Translations under genes and position numbers: made by a program
Assembly: GCA_964583095.1 (NCBI GenBank)
Contig: CAZOVB010000011.1
Location: 1-64,000 of the forward strand
Direction of reading: 5' to 3'
Source: CAZOVB01 sp964583095
GTDB lineage: Bacteria; Planctomycetota; Phycisphaerae; SM23-33
DNA length: 64,000 bases
Notes under the pieces: model-generated
Seen by the model: only the letters and a program-made list of their open reading frames with translations
Database searches by the model: none
What the model was told of the DNA's origin: nothing
Shown: positions 1 through 7,892 of the stretch, piece after piece
Numbering within the stretch: position 1 is the first letter of the stretch
Layout of the letters: every line of letters begins with the position of its first letter

Positions 1-74
1 CCTCCTTCGGGTCCGAATACATCCTTCGACGCGCCGGCCACCAGGAAGCCCTGGCAGCACTTGTCCCCAAGGCA

Positions 75-1526
75 GTGCCTCGCTGGCCTCCGAACACGTC
101 AATTATCGCCTGTCCCAACCAACCGCCGCTTCCTCCGGGCTCCGCACAAGCAACGCAGGATCCACCAGAACAATGGCTCCCCGTCAGAAAAAGCGAAAAC
201 TTCTGGACACTACCGACCGGCCTGCACACGCCCAGCCACGGGACCATCGAAAACGGCGTGGGCCGACGCAAGGACGTCATCACGCTGCCGGACCTGCTTG
301 CCCGGGCCGGCTACCGCAGTTTCATGATCGGCAAGACGCACTTCGGGGCCATCCCGGAATCGTTCGAGCAGGTGATCGGGGCCGAGGACTATCGCGCCTG
401 GCTGGCAGGGCAGGACGGTGCCGAGGGCGAGCCGATGCAGCGTCCGGCCCGGCTGCACGGGGACAGCTACTTCGTGGATCGGACGATCGAGTCGATGCGT
501 GAAGCGGCCAGGGGGGACAAGCCCTTCTTCGCGTTCTGCTCGCTGAACAGTCCGCACCCGCCGGCCCATCCTCCGCTGGAGTTCGCCGGGACCTACGACG
601 CAGCGGAGATCCCGGAGCTGAACTACGTGGAGGGCGAGGAGCAGCGTCAGCCGGCCCAGACGAAGCTGCTGCTGGATATAAAGGCTCAGAACACCCTCCT
701 GGACGGGGAGGACAAGGCCGACCCGGACTACTGGCGCGAGGCGATCGGACGCATCTACGAAAAGCAGTTCGACGAGCCCATCCAGACCCGGCGGCGACGC
801 TATTACAGCTATGCCGCGTTTACCGATTCGCTGGTGGGGCGGCTGATCGACTTTCTCGACCAGGCCGGCCTGAGCGAGAACACACTGGTGCTGTTTACCT
901 CCGATCACGGGCAGCAGTGCTTCGACCACGGCTTCAACGACAAGCACAATTACTACGATGAATCGTGGCGGATACCGCTTATCCTTCGAATGCCCGGGAA
1001 GATTCCGGCCGGTGCGAAGAGGCAGTTCGCGATCTGGAACGACATACCCACCACGCTGTTGGCGGCGGCGGGAATCTATTGTCCGTCCATGCAGGGCTAC
1101 GACCTGTTCACGCCGCTCTGGCAGGGCAAGGAGAGCCCGCGTCGCTGCGCGATCGGGACGCTCTACAAGTCCTGCGCGGTGGCCAGCCGTCGCTGGAAGC
1201 TGGAGTACTACTTCGAGGAGGGCTCGGGTCGGCTCTTCGACCGGGTCAACGATCCCAAGGAGCGCAACGACCTGTACCACAGCCCGGAGCACGCCTCGCT
1301 GCGGGAGGATCTCCTGCGGGCGCTGCTGACCTGGCGGGCGGATCTGATGGACATCGAAACGCTCCAGGCCGGCTCGATGAGCGGGGAGGACATCGCCCCC
1401 CGTCCCGGGAGAAACCGCAACGTCGCGCCCCGTGCGGCCCAGCACGTCCAGAAGATGCGCGGCACGGACGCCGAGGACCGCCTGGCCGACTCTGTTGCCC
1501 GGGCGGAGGAACGTTTCTCAGGTTGA
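75..1526 (+). CDS. Sulfatase (S1 family), N-terminal active-site region absent
   Basis: This is a formylglycine-type sulfatase of the alkaline-phosphatase fold, which would remove sulfate esters from a glycan. Family marks seen are TGLHTPSHG (about residues 48-56), GKTHFG (86-91), a metal-binding TSDHG near 275-279 followed by a DHG..K..YDES stretch, and a typical C-terminal layout. The modified C/S-x-P-S-R motif that should lie just before TG is missing: the frame there reads PVRKSENFWTLP. No D-D-H/Q metal site occurs upstream either. The frame is open to the left window edge, and the GTG at 75 is only a nominal start. Either the 5' end was replaced by unrelated DNA or bases 1-215 carry errors. 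As read, it should be inactive. It heads a same-strand group with a MocA oxidoreductase and a glycosidase. Confidence 0.75.
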   Translation: MPRWPPNTSIIACPNQPPLPPGSAQATQDPPEQWLPVRKSENFWTLPTGLHTPSHGTIENGVGRRKDVITLPDLLARAGYRSFMIGKTHFGAIPESFEQVIGAEDYRAWLAGQDGAEGEPMQRPARLHGDSYFVDRTIESMREAARGDKPFFAFCSLNSPHPPAHPPLEFAGTYDAAEIPELNYVEGEEQRQPAQTKLLLDIKAQNTLLDGEDKADPDYWREAIGRIYEKQFDEPIQTRRRRYYSYAAFTDSLVGRLIDFLDQAGLSENTLVLFTSDHGQQCFDHGFNDKHNYYDESWRIPLILRMPGKIPAGAKRQFAIWNDIPTTLLAAAGIYCPSMQGYDLFTPLWQGKESPRRCAIGTLYKSCAVASRRWKLEYYFEEGSGRLFDRVNDPKERNDLYHSPEHASLREDLLRALLTWRADLMDIETLQAGSMSGEDIAPRPGRNRNVAPRAAQHVQKMRGTDAEDRLADSVARAEERFSG

Positions 1527-1654
1527 CAAACGTGGGGAGGACGGACCCGTGCTGACCCGGTGGATGCACACATAAGCGGAGCCGGGGAAGATTGCCTTCG
1601 TAACCTGCGTCGGGATATTGACTTTGCTCTGCCGGGCGCGTACGGTGTTTCTTG

Positions 1655-2797
1655 ATGTCCGATTCGCATGATCCATCTCGGCTTCGCGTTGCCGTCATCG
1701 GTCTTGGCGGCACGGGAGGCGCCGTATTCGACGCCTTGGCAAACTGCCAGGGGGCGAGAATCGTGGCCGTCGCAGACCGCGACGCCCAACTGGCCGAAGA
1801 CCTTGGCCGGCGGGTCTCGGCCTCGTGGTACACCGACAACCGCTCCTGCCTGGCAGAGGGCAGGCCCGAAGCGGTGTTCATGAGCGTCCCGCCGCACCAG
1901 GCCGCGGAACTCATCGCCGCCTGCGCCAAGCGGAAGATCCACGTCTGGAAGGATATCCCCCTGGCCCGGAACCTCGGCGAGGCCGCGGCCATGGTGCGGA
2001 CCATGGAAAAGAGCAAGCTCATCTTCGCCGTCGGGACCCGCTGGCGTTTCGAGCCGGGCTACGCCCGCTGCGGACAGCTCAAGGACCAGCTGGGGCGCGT
2101 CTTCCTCTGTCGAGGCCACTACCTGTTCAACTGGGGGGCGCCGCTGGGTTGGCGCAGCGACCGCGCCACGGCCGGGGGAGGCGTGCAGTTGGAACTGGCC
2201 TACCACCCGATCGATCTGCTGACCTGGACGCTGGGGCTTCCCGAGGATGTCTTCGGCGTCAACGCCATCGCGGAGCACTCGGAGATCGACCAGGAGGAGC
2301 AGCCTCGGCCGCCGCATGACACGGACGACACGGCCGCGGCGATCCTGCGCTACCGCGAGGGATCGATGGCCACGGTGGTCACGACGCGTTGCTCGGGCCC
2401 TGTCAGCGAGGAATTCTGCATTCACGGCCGGCTGGGGTCGCTGCGGGCGACCAGCGAGGAATACCGCCTCTGCGGGCCCGAGGGCAATATCATCGAGACC
2501 GGCCCGGGCAGTTCGTACAGCCCCTCCCAGGCGATGGTCGCTCAGGTCGAGGCATTCGTGGAAGCGGCCTCGCAGCAGGCGAATCTGTATCCGTGCAGCG
2601 CGCGGGAGAACCTGCTGAACCTGGCGGTCATCGAGGCGCTGTACCTTTCGCATCGCACGGGGCATCCGGAGAGCCCGGCCCGGCTGCTGGCCAACAACAA
2701 GCTCAGCGAGGCCCAGTGTCTGCTTCATCGCCAGCACCCGCTCTGGCCGGGAGTCAACCCGGCGATGAAACCCGACAGCGATCGCTGCCCGGAGTAG
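1655..2797 (+). CDS. Gfo/Idh/MocA family NAD(P)-dependent oxidoreductase
   Basis: This is a predicted cytoplasmic sugar or inositol-type dehydrogenase of 380 residues, the usual family length. The N-terminal Rossmann fold begins RVAVIGLGGTGG (residues 11-22). The family EKP motif appears as KDIP (about 99-102), which keeps the lysine. A YHPID stretch near residue 183 supplies the usual catalytic histidine region of the C-terminal alpha/beta domain. ATG at 1655 is preferred to the TTG one codon earlier. Members of this family are often found beside sulfatases and glycosidases and oxidise or epimerise released sugars. The substrate cannot be read from the sequence. Confidence 0.88.
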   Translation: MSDSHDPSRLRVAVIGLGGTGGAVFDALANCQGARIVAVADRDAQLAEDLGRRVSASWYTDNRSCLAEGRPEAVFMSVPPHQAAELIAACAKRKIHVWKDIPLARNLGEAAAMVRTMEKSKLIFAVGTRWRFEPGYARCGQLKDQLGRVFLCRGHYLFNWGAPLGWRSDRATAGGGVQLELAYHPIDLLTWTLGLPEDVFGVNAIAEHSEIDQEEQPRPPHDTDDTAAAILRYREGSMATVVTTRCSGPVSEEFCIHGRLGSLRATSEEYRLCGPEGNIIETGPGSSYSPSQAMVAQVEAFVEAASQQANLYPCSARENLLNLAVIEALYLSHRTGHPESPARLLANNKLSEAQCLLHRQHPLWPGVNPAMKPDSDRCPE

Positions 2798-2853
2798 ACA
2801 AACTTGATATCGGCGAGCTCGCTTGCCAGCCCTGCCGGCAGAAGGAGACAGTT

Positions 2854-5133
2854 ATGTCGCGTCGTTCATCGATAGCTCTTTTGATGGCGGTTTCCTGTGC
2901 GCTCGTCGCCCCCCGACCTGCCGGAGCCCAGGGCCTGGCCGATGAGCCCTGGGGCTCTGAGGGAACCTGGGCCTTCCAGCCGGGCAACGAATATCAAGGC
3001 GGGCCGCTGGATCTGCGCGGGCTGAACGAAAAGGTCGCAGGCCAGGACGGCTTCGTGCGTCTGAGTCCCGACGGCAACGGCTTTGTCCTGGGCTCCGGCG
3101 AGCCGGTGCGGTTCTGGGGAGTAGCCGCCGCGGTGAACCCCAAGGTCAGCGACGAGGATCTCCGCACCCACGGGCGGTTCCTCGCGCGAATGGGCGTGAA
3201 CATGGTCCGTGTCGGCGGGGCCAACAGCGGGCTGATCGGCCGGGAGCCCGGCAGCAAGATCACCGATGTGAATCGCGAGTTCCTCAACGACGTCTGGCGG
3301 ACCATCGCAGCCATGAAGCCCCAGGGCATCTACACGCGCATCGCCCCGTTCTGGGACCACGGTTCGGTCAAGTATGTCAACGAAGACTGGGGCATCGAGG
3401 GCTACGGGGGCAAGAAGACCAGCCTCAACGGCCTGCTGTTCTTCGAGCCGACCCTCCAGAAGGGCTACAAGGCCTGGATGAAGACGATGCTCACCGAGAA
3501 GAATCCGTACACGGGTATCCCCATCAAGGACGACCCGGCGGTGGCGGTGATTCAGATCGTCAGCGAAGACAGCCTGTTGTTCTACTGGCTCAACGGCATC
3601 AGCGGCGGGCCGCTCAAGCGGCTCCAGGGTCTGTTCTACGATTTCGCGACGGAGAAATACGGTTCGGGCGACAAGGCCCTGGCGGCGTGGGATTCAGCCC
3701 AGGCCAAGGGCGATGATCTCCCGGCCCGGCGTCTGGGGCTCTACGGCGTGCACGAACTGGCCCAGCAGCCCGAGGGGGGCAAGGGGCGGCGGCTTCGCGA
3801 TCAGGCGGAGTTCCTGGCCAGGCTCGAGCGGGACTTCTACATGGAGATGAAACGGTACCTCAAGGAGGAATGCGGCGCGAAGCAGCTCATCACCGCCAGC
3901 AACATGGGCTCGGCCAGCGATATCCATCTGGACGACCTTCAGCGCTGGGCCTGGAGCGCCTGCGACGTGATCGAGCGCAACGACTTCTTCTCCACCCATC
4001 CCAAGGGCAAGCAGTCGTTCTGGCGGATCGATCCGGGGCATGTCTTCGAGGCCCGCAGCGCCCTGGCAAGCGGAGAGATCCCCGCCCTGAAGAAGCAGGT
4101 GCCCGGCAGGCCCTTCATCGTGTCCAGCACGAGCTGGGTCCCGCCCAACCCGTACTCGGCCGAGGGTCCGATCCTCAACAGCGTCTACGCAAGCCTTGGC
4201 GGCGTGGACGGTCTGCTGTGGTTCTCCGCCCGGAGTCCCGGTTACGATACCGAATGGCACATGAAATTCTTCAAGGGCAACCCGCTGTTCCGCTGGTCCA
4301 TCTCGCACCCGGGCTTCATGAGCCAGTTCCCCGCCGCGGCGCTGATCTTCCGCAAGGGGCTCATCCCGCAGGGGCCTGTAGTTCTTCACGAGCAGCGCAG
4401 CCTCGAGGAACTCTTCCAGCGCAATGCGCCTCTTGTGACCGAATCCCTGGACTACGACCCGGGCGCAAACCTGGATGCAATCCCGGCCGGCAAGCACGCA
4501 CTGGCCGGGCAGATTGATTCTCGCTGTTACCTGGCTGGGCGCGTGACGGTCGGCTTTGGCTCCGAGGGGCCCGGTTCGAAGTACATGCAGCAGGGCTGGA
4601 GCGTTGACGACCGGGCTGTCACCTCGGCCGGCGGCGGGCACCTTCAACTGGATACCGAAAAAAAGCTGCTGCGAATCGACGCGCCCCGCGCCCAGGGGGC
4701 CGCCGGGTTCCTCAAGGCCGCCGGGGGTGTTGTAAAGCTCACCGACCTGACCCTCCGCTCGCAGAACGATTACGCCTGCCTCCTGGCCGTGCCGCTGGAT
4801 GACAAGCCCCTGGCATTGTCGCAGAAGGTTCTGATCCAGGTTGGAACCATCGCCTGGCCCACCGGATGGCAGACGGAGCCGGCAGAATACCGGCGGAAGG
4901 GAAAGACCCTCCAGGGCCGAAAGATCCTCTCCACCGGCCGGATGCCCTATCGCTTCGCCGATACCCGCATGCGCCTCGAGTTTGCCAACCGGAGCTTGAC
5001 CCGGGCCGTTCGATTGGATGAGATGGGTTTCGAGGCTCAGCAGGTCCCCGTGGAGGTCCCCTTAGGCAGGGGCCCCGTCCGCGTGAAGCTTCCCGCCAAT
5101 ACCCTTTACCTGATTCTCTCTTCGGAGGGATAA
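2854..5133 (+). CDS. Secreted glycoside hydrolase-like protein (TIM barrel, GH-A/GH5-like)
   Basis: A 759-residue exported protein. ATG at 2854 follows GAAGGAGA at good spacing. The N-terminus is basic, then hydrophobic, and ends at an AGAQ-type cleavage site near residue 25. The motif RFWGVAAAVNP followed by FLARMGVNMVRV is typical of clan GH-A barrels. A candidate acid/base glutamate lies in QIVSEDSLLFYW (about 233-244), and an ITASNMG strand and an IVSSTSWVPPNPY stretch come later. A C-terminal beta-sandwich region (roughly 560-759) probably completes the enzyme. The longer upstream open frame overlaps the preceding oxidoreductase and is rejected. Substrate and exact family are unknown; the neighbours suggest a sulfated or uronic-acid-rich polysaccharide. 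Confidence 0.8.
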   Translation: MSRRSSIALLMAVSCALVAPRPAGAQGLADEPWGSEGTWAFQPGNEYQGGPLDLRGLNEKVAGQDGFVRLSPDGNGFVLGSGEPVRFWGVAAAVNPKVSDEDLRTHGRFLARMGVNMVRVGGANSGLIGREPGSKITDVNREFLNDVWRTIAAMKPQGIYTRIAPFWDHGSVKYVNEDWGIEGYGGKKTSLNGLLFFEPTLQKGYKAWMKTMLTEKNPYTGIPIKDDPAVAVIQIVSEDSLLFYWLNGISGGPLKRLQGLFYDFATEKYGSGDKALAAWDSAQAKGDDLPARRLGLYGVHELAQQPEGGKGRRLRDQAEFLARLERDFYMEMKRYLKEECGAKQLITASNMGSASDIHLDDLQRWAWSACDVIERNDFFSTHPKGKQSFWRIDPGHVFEARSALASGEIPALKKQVPGRPFIVSSTSWVPPNPYSAEGPILNSVYASLGGVDGLLWFSARSPGYDTEWHMKFFKGNPLFRWSISHPGFMSQFPAAALIFRKGLIPQGPVVLHEQRSLEELFQRNAPLVTESLDYDPGANLDAIPAGKHALAGQIDSRCYLAGRVTVGFGSEGPGSKYMQQGWSVDDRAVTSAGGGHLQLDTEKKLLRIDAPRAQGAAGFLKAAGGVVKLTDLTLRSQNDYACLLAVPLDDKPLALSQKVLIQVGTIAWPTGWQTEPAEYRRKGKTLQGRKILSTGRMPYRFADTRMRLEFANRSLTRAVRLDEMGFEAQQVPVEVPLGRGPVRVKLPANTLYLILSSEG

Positions 5134-5180
5134 TCCTACGTCCGACCGGGTGGGAGGCCGGTGCAGCGAAACAGCCGCAA

Positions 5181-5385
5181 AAAGGAGCAGTTGCACATAC
5201 AAGACGTACGTGTCGGTGTGACCGGGATCGGCCAACGCGATGGACCTCTGAGGCCGGGGGCAGTGGGTCTCTCCGCCGATCGATGAGGAACACGACTACC
5301 AGAGGGCCGGGAAAGAACCGAAAACTCCACGTACAAGATGGAAGGCGTTATCGAGGGAATCGCCGACCTGAAAGGCTCATTCTAA
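5181..5385 (+). pseudogene. Possible remnant of an oxidoreductase gene
   Basis: AAAGGAGCAG at 5181-5190 is a good ribosome-binding site with no gene after it. At the expected distance an ATA (5197) begins a frame reading IQDVRVGVTGIGQR, which looks like the first beta strand and glycine loop of a Rossmann protein. The frame meets TGA at 5284 and then stays open to TAA at 5383, reading KMEGVIEGIADLKGSF at its end. A decayed MocA-type gene with a lost start codon and large internal deletion would look like this, but the match is short and could be chance. Confidence 0.25.
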
Positions 5386-5399
5386 GAGGACCATCCACC

Positions 5400-6164
5400 A
5401 TGAAATTGCAGCAGGTTGCCGCCATCACCTCCACCATCGGGCGCTTCATGAAGACGCCTGCCGACATCGCCTCCAACCTCAAGAAGATCCGCCGGATCGG
5501 CTACCAGGCCGTCCAGATCAGTGGAATCGGCGAGATCGACACCGATGAGCTGGCCTCGATCTGTCGGGACCTGGATTTGAAGATCTGCGCCACCCACGAA
5601 AAGAACGTGATGTTCAAGGACGACCCCGGCGCCATCGTCACGAAGCTCAAGAAGCTCGACTGTGTCTATGCCGGTTATCCCTTCCCGCACACCGGGCCGA
5701 TCCAGACGGCCCAGCAGCTCCAGGAAGTGATCGACGTGCTCGAAAAGGCCGGCAAGGTCCTGGCTGCAGAGGGCATCACGCTGGTCTATCACAACCACCA
5801 GATCGAATTCCAGAAGTTCAACGGTCGCGTGGCCCTGGAGAGCATCTACGAGCAGACCGATCCGAAGAACGTCCAGGGAGAACCCGACACGTACTGGATC
5901 CAGTTCGGCGGAGCCGATCCTGTCACCTGGTGCGAGAAGCTCGCGGGCCGACTGCCCGTTTTGCACATGAAGGACTACGCGATGGGCCCCGATCGCGAGC
6001 CGCTCAAGGCACCCATCGGCGCGGGGAACCTGGACTGGTCGCGTATCATCCCCGCTGCGGAGAAGTCCGGCTGCCAGTGGTTCGTCGTCGAGCAGGACGG
6101 GGGGACGCTCGAAGCCCTGGAAGAGAGTTTCCACTACATTCGCGAGAACCTCGTGGAAGATTGA
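5400..6164 (+). CDS. Sugar phosphate isomerase/epimerase (AP-endonuclease-2-like TIM barrel)
   Basis: A 254-residue cytoplasmic protein of the xylose-isomerase-like TIM-barrel family, which isomerises or epimerises sugars or keto-inositols with a divalent metal. Family stretches are YHNHQIEF (about 130-137), a metal-ligand region around WIQFGGADP, HMKDYAMGP near 188-196 and VVEQDGG near 229-235. The start at 5400 is preceded by AAGAGGA and the protein begins at the expected first strand. An open extension upstream to 5283 has no family resemblance. It closes the sulfatase/oxidoreductase/glycosidase group on this strand and probably acts in the same catabolic route as the MocA enzyme. Confidence 0.88.
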   Translation: MKLQQVAAITSTIGRFMKTPADIASNLKKIRRIGYQAVQISGIGEIDTDELASICRDLDLKICATHEKNVMFKDDPGAIVTKLKKLDCVYAGYPFPHTGPIQTAQQLQEVIDVLEKAGKVLAAEGITLVYHNHQIEFQKFNGRVALESIYEQTDPKNVQGEPDTYWIQFGGADPVTWCEKLAGRLPVLHMKDYAMGPDREPLKAPIGAGNLDWSRIIPAAEKSGCQWFVVEQDGGTLEALEESFHYIRENLVED

Positions 6165-6307
6165 CGTCAACCCGCGCGTGGGAAACGCTCGAAGGACGAA
6201 ACACCAGATGAAAGAGGAAGGGATGAAAGATGAAAGCCCGGCCTCTCGGCCAGGTAAAAGGTCAGTAGGTAAGAGGTGAAAGTGCCGTTGACGCCGGGCA
6301 CCCGGCG

Positions 6308-6343
6308 GTAGGGTGGGCCCCTGCGCAGCGGCTCCCACGCGGA
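6308..6343. repeat. Intergenic hairpin repeat, copy 1
   Basis: A 36-base element starting GTAGGGTGGGCCCC and ending GGCTCCCACGCGGA. The TGGGCCCC and GGCTCCCA arms form an imperfect hairpin around TGCGCAGC. It matches copy 2 (6405-6440) at 32 of 36 positions. It resembles the short REP-like palindromes scattered between genes in many bacteria. Confidence 0.6.
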
Positions 6344-6404
6344 TGTCCGGGCGCTTGCATTCGGGCAATGTCGGCAGGCGCTACGAAGCATCGGACAAAC
6401 CTAT

Positions 6405-6440
6405 GTAGGCTGGGAGCCTGCGAAGCGGCTCCCACGCGGA
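6405..6440. repeat. Intergenic hairpin repeat, copy 2
   Basis: This is the second copy of the element at 6308-6343, beginning 97 bases downstream in the same orientation. Here the arms TGGGAGCC and GGCTCCCA are perfectly complementary across an 8-base loop, TGCGAAGC. Confidence 0.6.
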
Positions 6441-6534
6441 AAAGGCTTACCCTACGAATCCGCAGGTCGGCGGTACGGGCGATGGGTGTAGATTGTGGGC
6501 CTGCTGGACTTCTTCCGAAATCGGCGCCCTGGTC

Positions 6535-7107
6535 TCAGGCGCGTCGGCGGGACATGACGAACGAGCTTCTCAGTCCGTCCCGCAGGGTGGGCCTGCGCTG
6601 TCGGAACCGGGCCCGCTGGACCAGCAGCCAGACCATCGCGGTAAGCCACAGCACGATGGCGATGGTGACCGTCGAGGCCAGGGAGAACCGGTTGAGGGTC
6701 TGGATCTTGCCGGCGCCGCCGTCGGCGGTGGTGTTGATATAGTGAGGTGCGTTGATGCCGTAGCCGACCAGGACCGCACCCAGCGAGGCTACCAGCAACT
6801 GCGTGCTGGCGGAGACGAACGCCCAGGAGATGCTGGCCACCTGGCGCGAGGCCCGAAGGACAAGGTACAGCGAACCGGTCAGCCAGGCCAGGCCCACCAG
6901 GTCGATCATGATCCCGAAATCCATGAAGACCAGGCGCACTGCTTCGGTGACCATGGGTTTGTTGGTTTCGGCCGTCGCCCGGAGCATGGCCTGAACCATC
7001 TCTCTGCTGAAGCCCGCTACCAGGGCCCAGATGAGGTAAGCGGCCCCGCAGAAGACCAGGGCCAAGCCCACGTCCAGTCGCGATGTGCGTTGCATTCGTC
7101 CCAGCAT
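6535..7107 (-). CDS. Polytopic membrane protein of unknown function
   Basis: I do not recognise the family. The 190 residues contain four likely membrane segments: about 14-32 (VGLALVFCGAAYLIWALVA), 62-83, 95-115 and 145-165. An arginine-rich, positively charged C-terminal tail follows. The loop between segments 3 and 4 (HYINTTADGGAGKIQTLN) would be extracytoplasmic under the positive-inside rule. It stands alone on the minus strand, just downstream of a PilZ-domain gene on the same strand, 65 bases away. Co-transcription with that gene is possible. Confidence 0.65.
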   Translation of the reverse strand: MLGRMQRTSRLDVGLALVFCGAAYLIWALVAGFSREMVQAMLRATAETNKPMVTEAVRLVFMDFGIMIDLVGLAWLTGSLYLVLRASRQVASISWAFVSASTQLLVASLGAVLVGYGINAPHYINTTADGGAGKIQTLNRFSLASTVTIAIVLWLTAMVWLLVQRARFRQRRPTLRDGLRSSFVMSRRRA

Positions 7108-7172
7108 GGGGACATCTTACCCACTGTCGGCTGGGAATTCCAAGCCTGGATTCTCGACGAGGCGAGATGTTC

Positions 7173-7547
7173 TCAGGCCGCCGCCCAGCCTCTGCCGCGG
7201 ACGCGGACCATTTCCTGTTCGAACTTCTGCGGCTCGGGATGGTTGCGGCTCATCCAGTGGAACAGCCGCCCGGCCGAGATGTCGTCCACTCCGTCGAACC
7301 GGACCCCGACATATTGCCCGGGTGTTCGGACGACGGTCGCCTTGGCGGAGATCACGTTGTCACCGGGCATGTCCTGAAACTGGAACTGCACCTGTACGCG
7401 GGTATCTTCAGGCAGCAGGGCCCCGGTGCGCATCAAGGCCCCGCCGATGGAAACATCCACAACGTCGGCCTCGGAGGTAAAATCGGCGTCCAGAATTTGC
7501 GCTTTGGCCGTGCAGGGGATCCGGGCGAATTGTCTTTTTTCTTCCAC
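7173..7547 (-). CDS. PilZ-domain cyclic-di-GMP receptor
   Basis: A single PilZ domain of 124 residues. Both c-di-GMP contact motifs are intact: RQFAR (RxxxR, residues 5-9) and DVSIGGA (D/NxSxxG, 31-36), followed by the usual beta-barrel core. I chose the GTG at 7547 because it follows GGAGG at 9 bases and places RxxxR at the extreme N-terminus; the open frame extends upstream to 7688 without domain similarity. A stand-alone PilZ protein probably acts on a partner by protein contact in response to c-di-GMP. It is divergent from the MASE3 histidine kinase at 7893. Confidence 0.87.
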   Translation of the reverse strand: MEEKRQFARIPCTAKAQILDADFTSEADVVDVSIGGALMRTGALLPEDTRVQVQFQFQDMPGDNVISAKATVVRTPGQYVGVRFDGVDDISAGRLFHWMSRNHPEPQKFEQEMVRVRGRGWAAA

Positions 7548-7892
7548 GAGCGATGGCCTCCAGAAAGGAGTTTGGAGCGAGTGACATAATTCTTTTCGTG
7601 CTATAGCTACCTGCAGGGCGCCCTGTCGTCGTCCGGCTGCTGCGACAATGCTACGGCATTGCCTGTATCGTCGTCCTTGACAGGCCACCCTTCGCTGACG
7701 CTCAACATCGAAAACTCATTTTTCACTCACTCTAGAGCGGTTACAGATCACTGATTTATCTATCGGAAGGCAAGGCGGCCGCCTTGACGTCGTCCGGATT
7801 ATTTGCCCCCCGGGGGCCAAGAGAACCGGTGCTTGCTCCGATAGAAGAATACCGTCCTGGTTCGGCATCCCTCGGAGGTCATCGAGAAAGCC
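7548..7892. other. Divergent intergenic region between PilZ and kinase genes
   Basis: No gene is supported in these 345 bases. The middle part (about 7700-7770) is noticeably more AT-rich than its surroundings and is the likely site of promoters for both flanking genes. I could not identify a convincing -35/-10 pair. Confidence 0.45.

Larger units (their letters stand above)
6165..6534. other. Intergenic region with a duplicated hairpin repeat
   Basis: I see no gene in these 370 bases, which separate the convergent isomerase and membrane-protein genes. The stretch holds two copies of a 36-base hairpin repeat (listed separately) and, at about 6205-6240, short direct repeats of GATGAAAG. Confidence 0.6.

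Noticed and set aside
160..327. GSPSEKAKTSG in forward frame 1, which has the spacing of the sulfatase motif C-x-P-S-R-x4-T-G
   Set aside because: It lacks the Cys/Ser and the Arg, lies in a different frame from the sulfatase body, and the true TG is found further on in frame 3.
210..2737. Long minus-strand open frames opposite the sulfatase and oxidoreductase
   Set aside because: Arginine- and proline-rich shadows with no initiation site or domain.
5283..5399. N-terminal extension of the sugar isomerase from an ATG at 5283
   Set aside because: The extension is basic and unlike the family; ATG at 5400 has a good AAGAGGA site.
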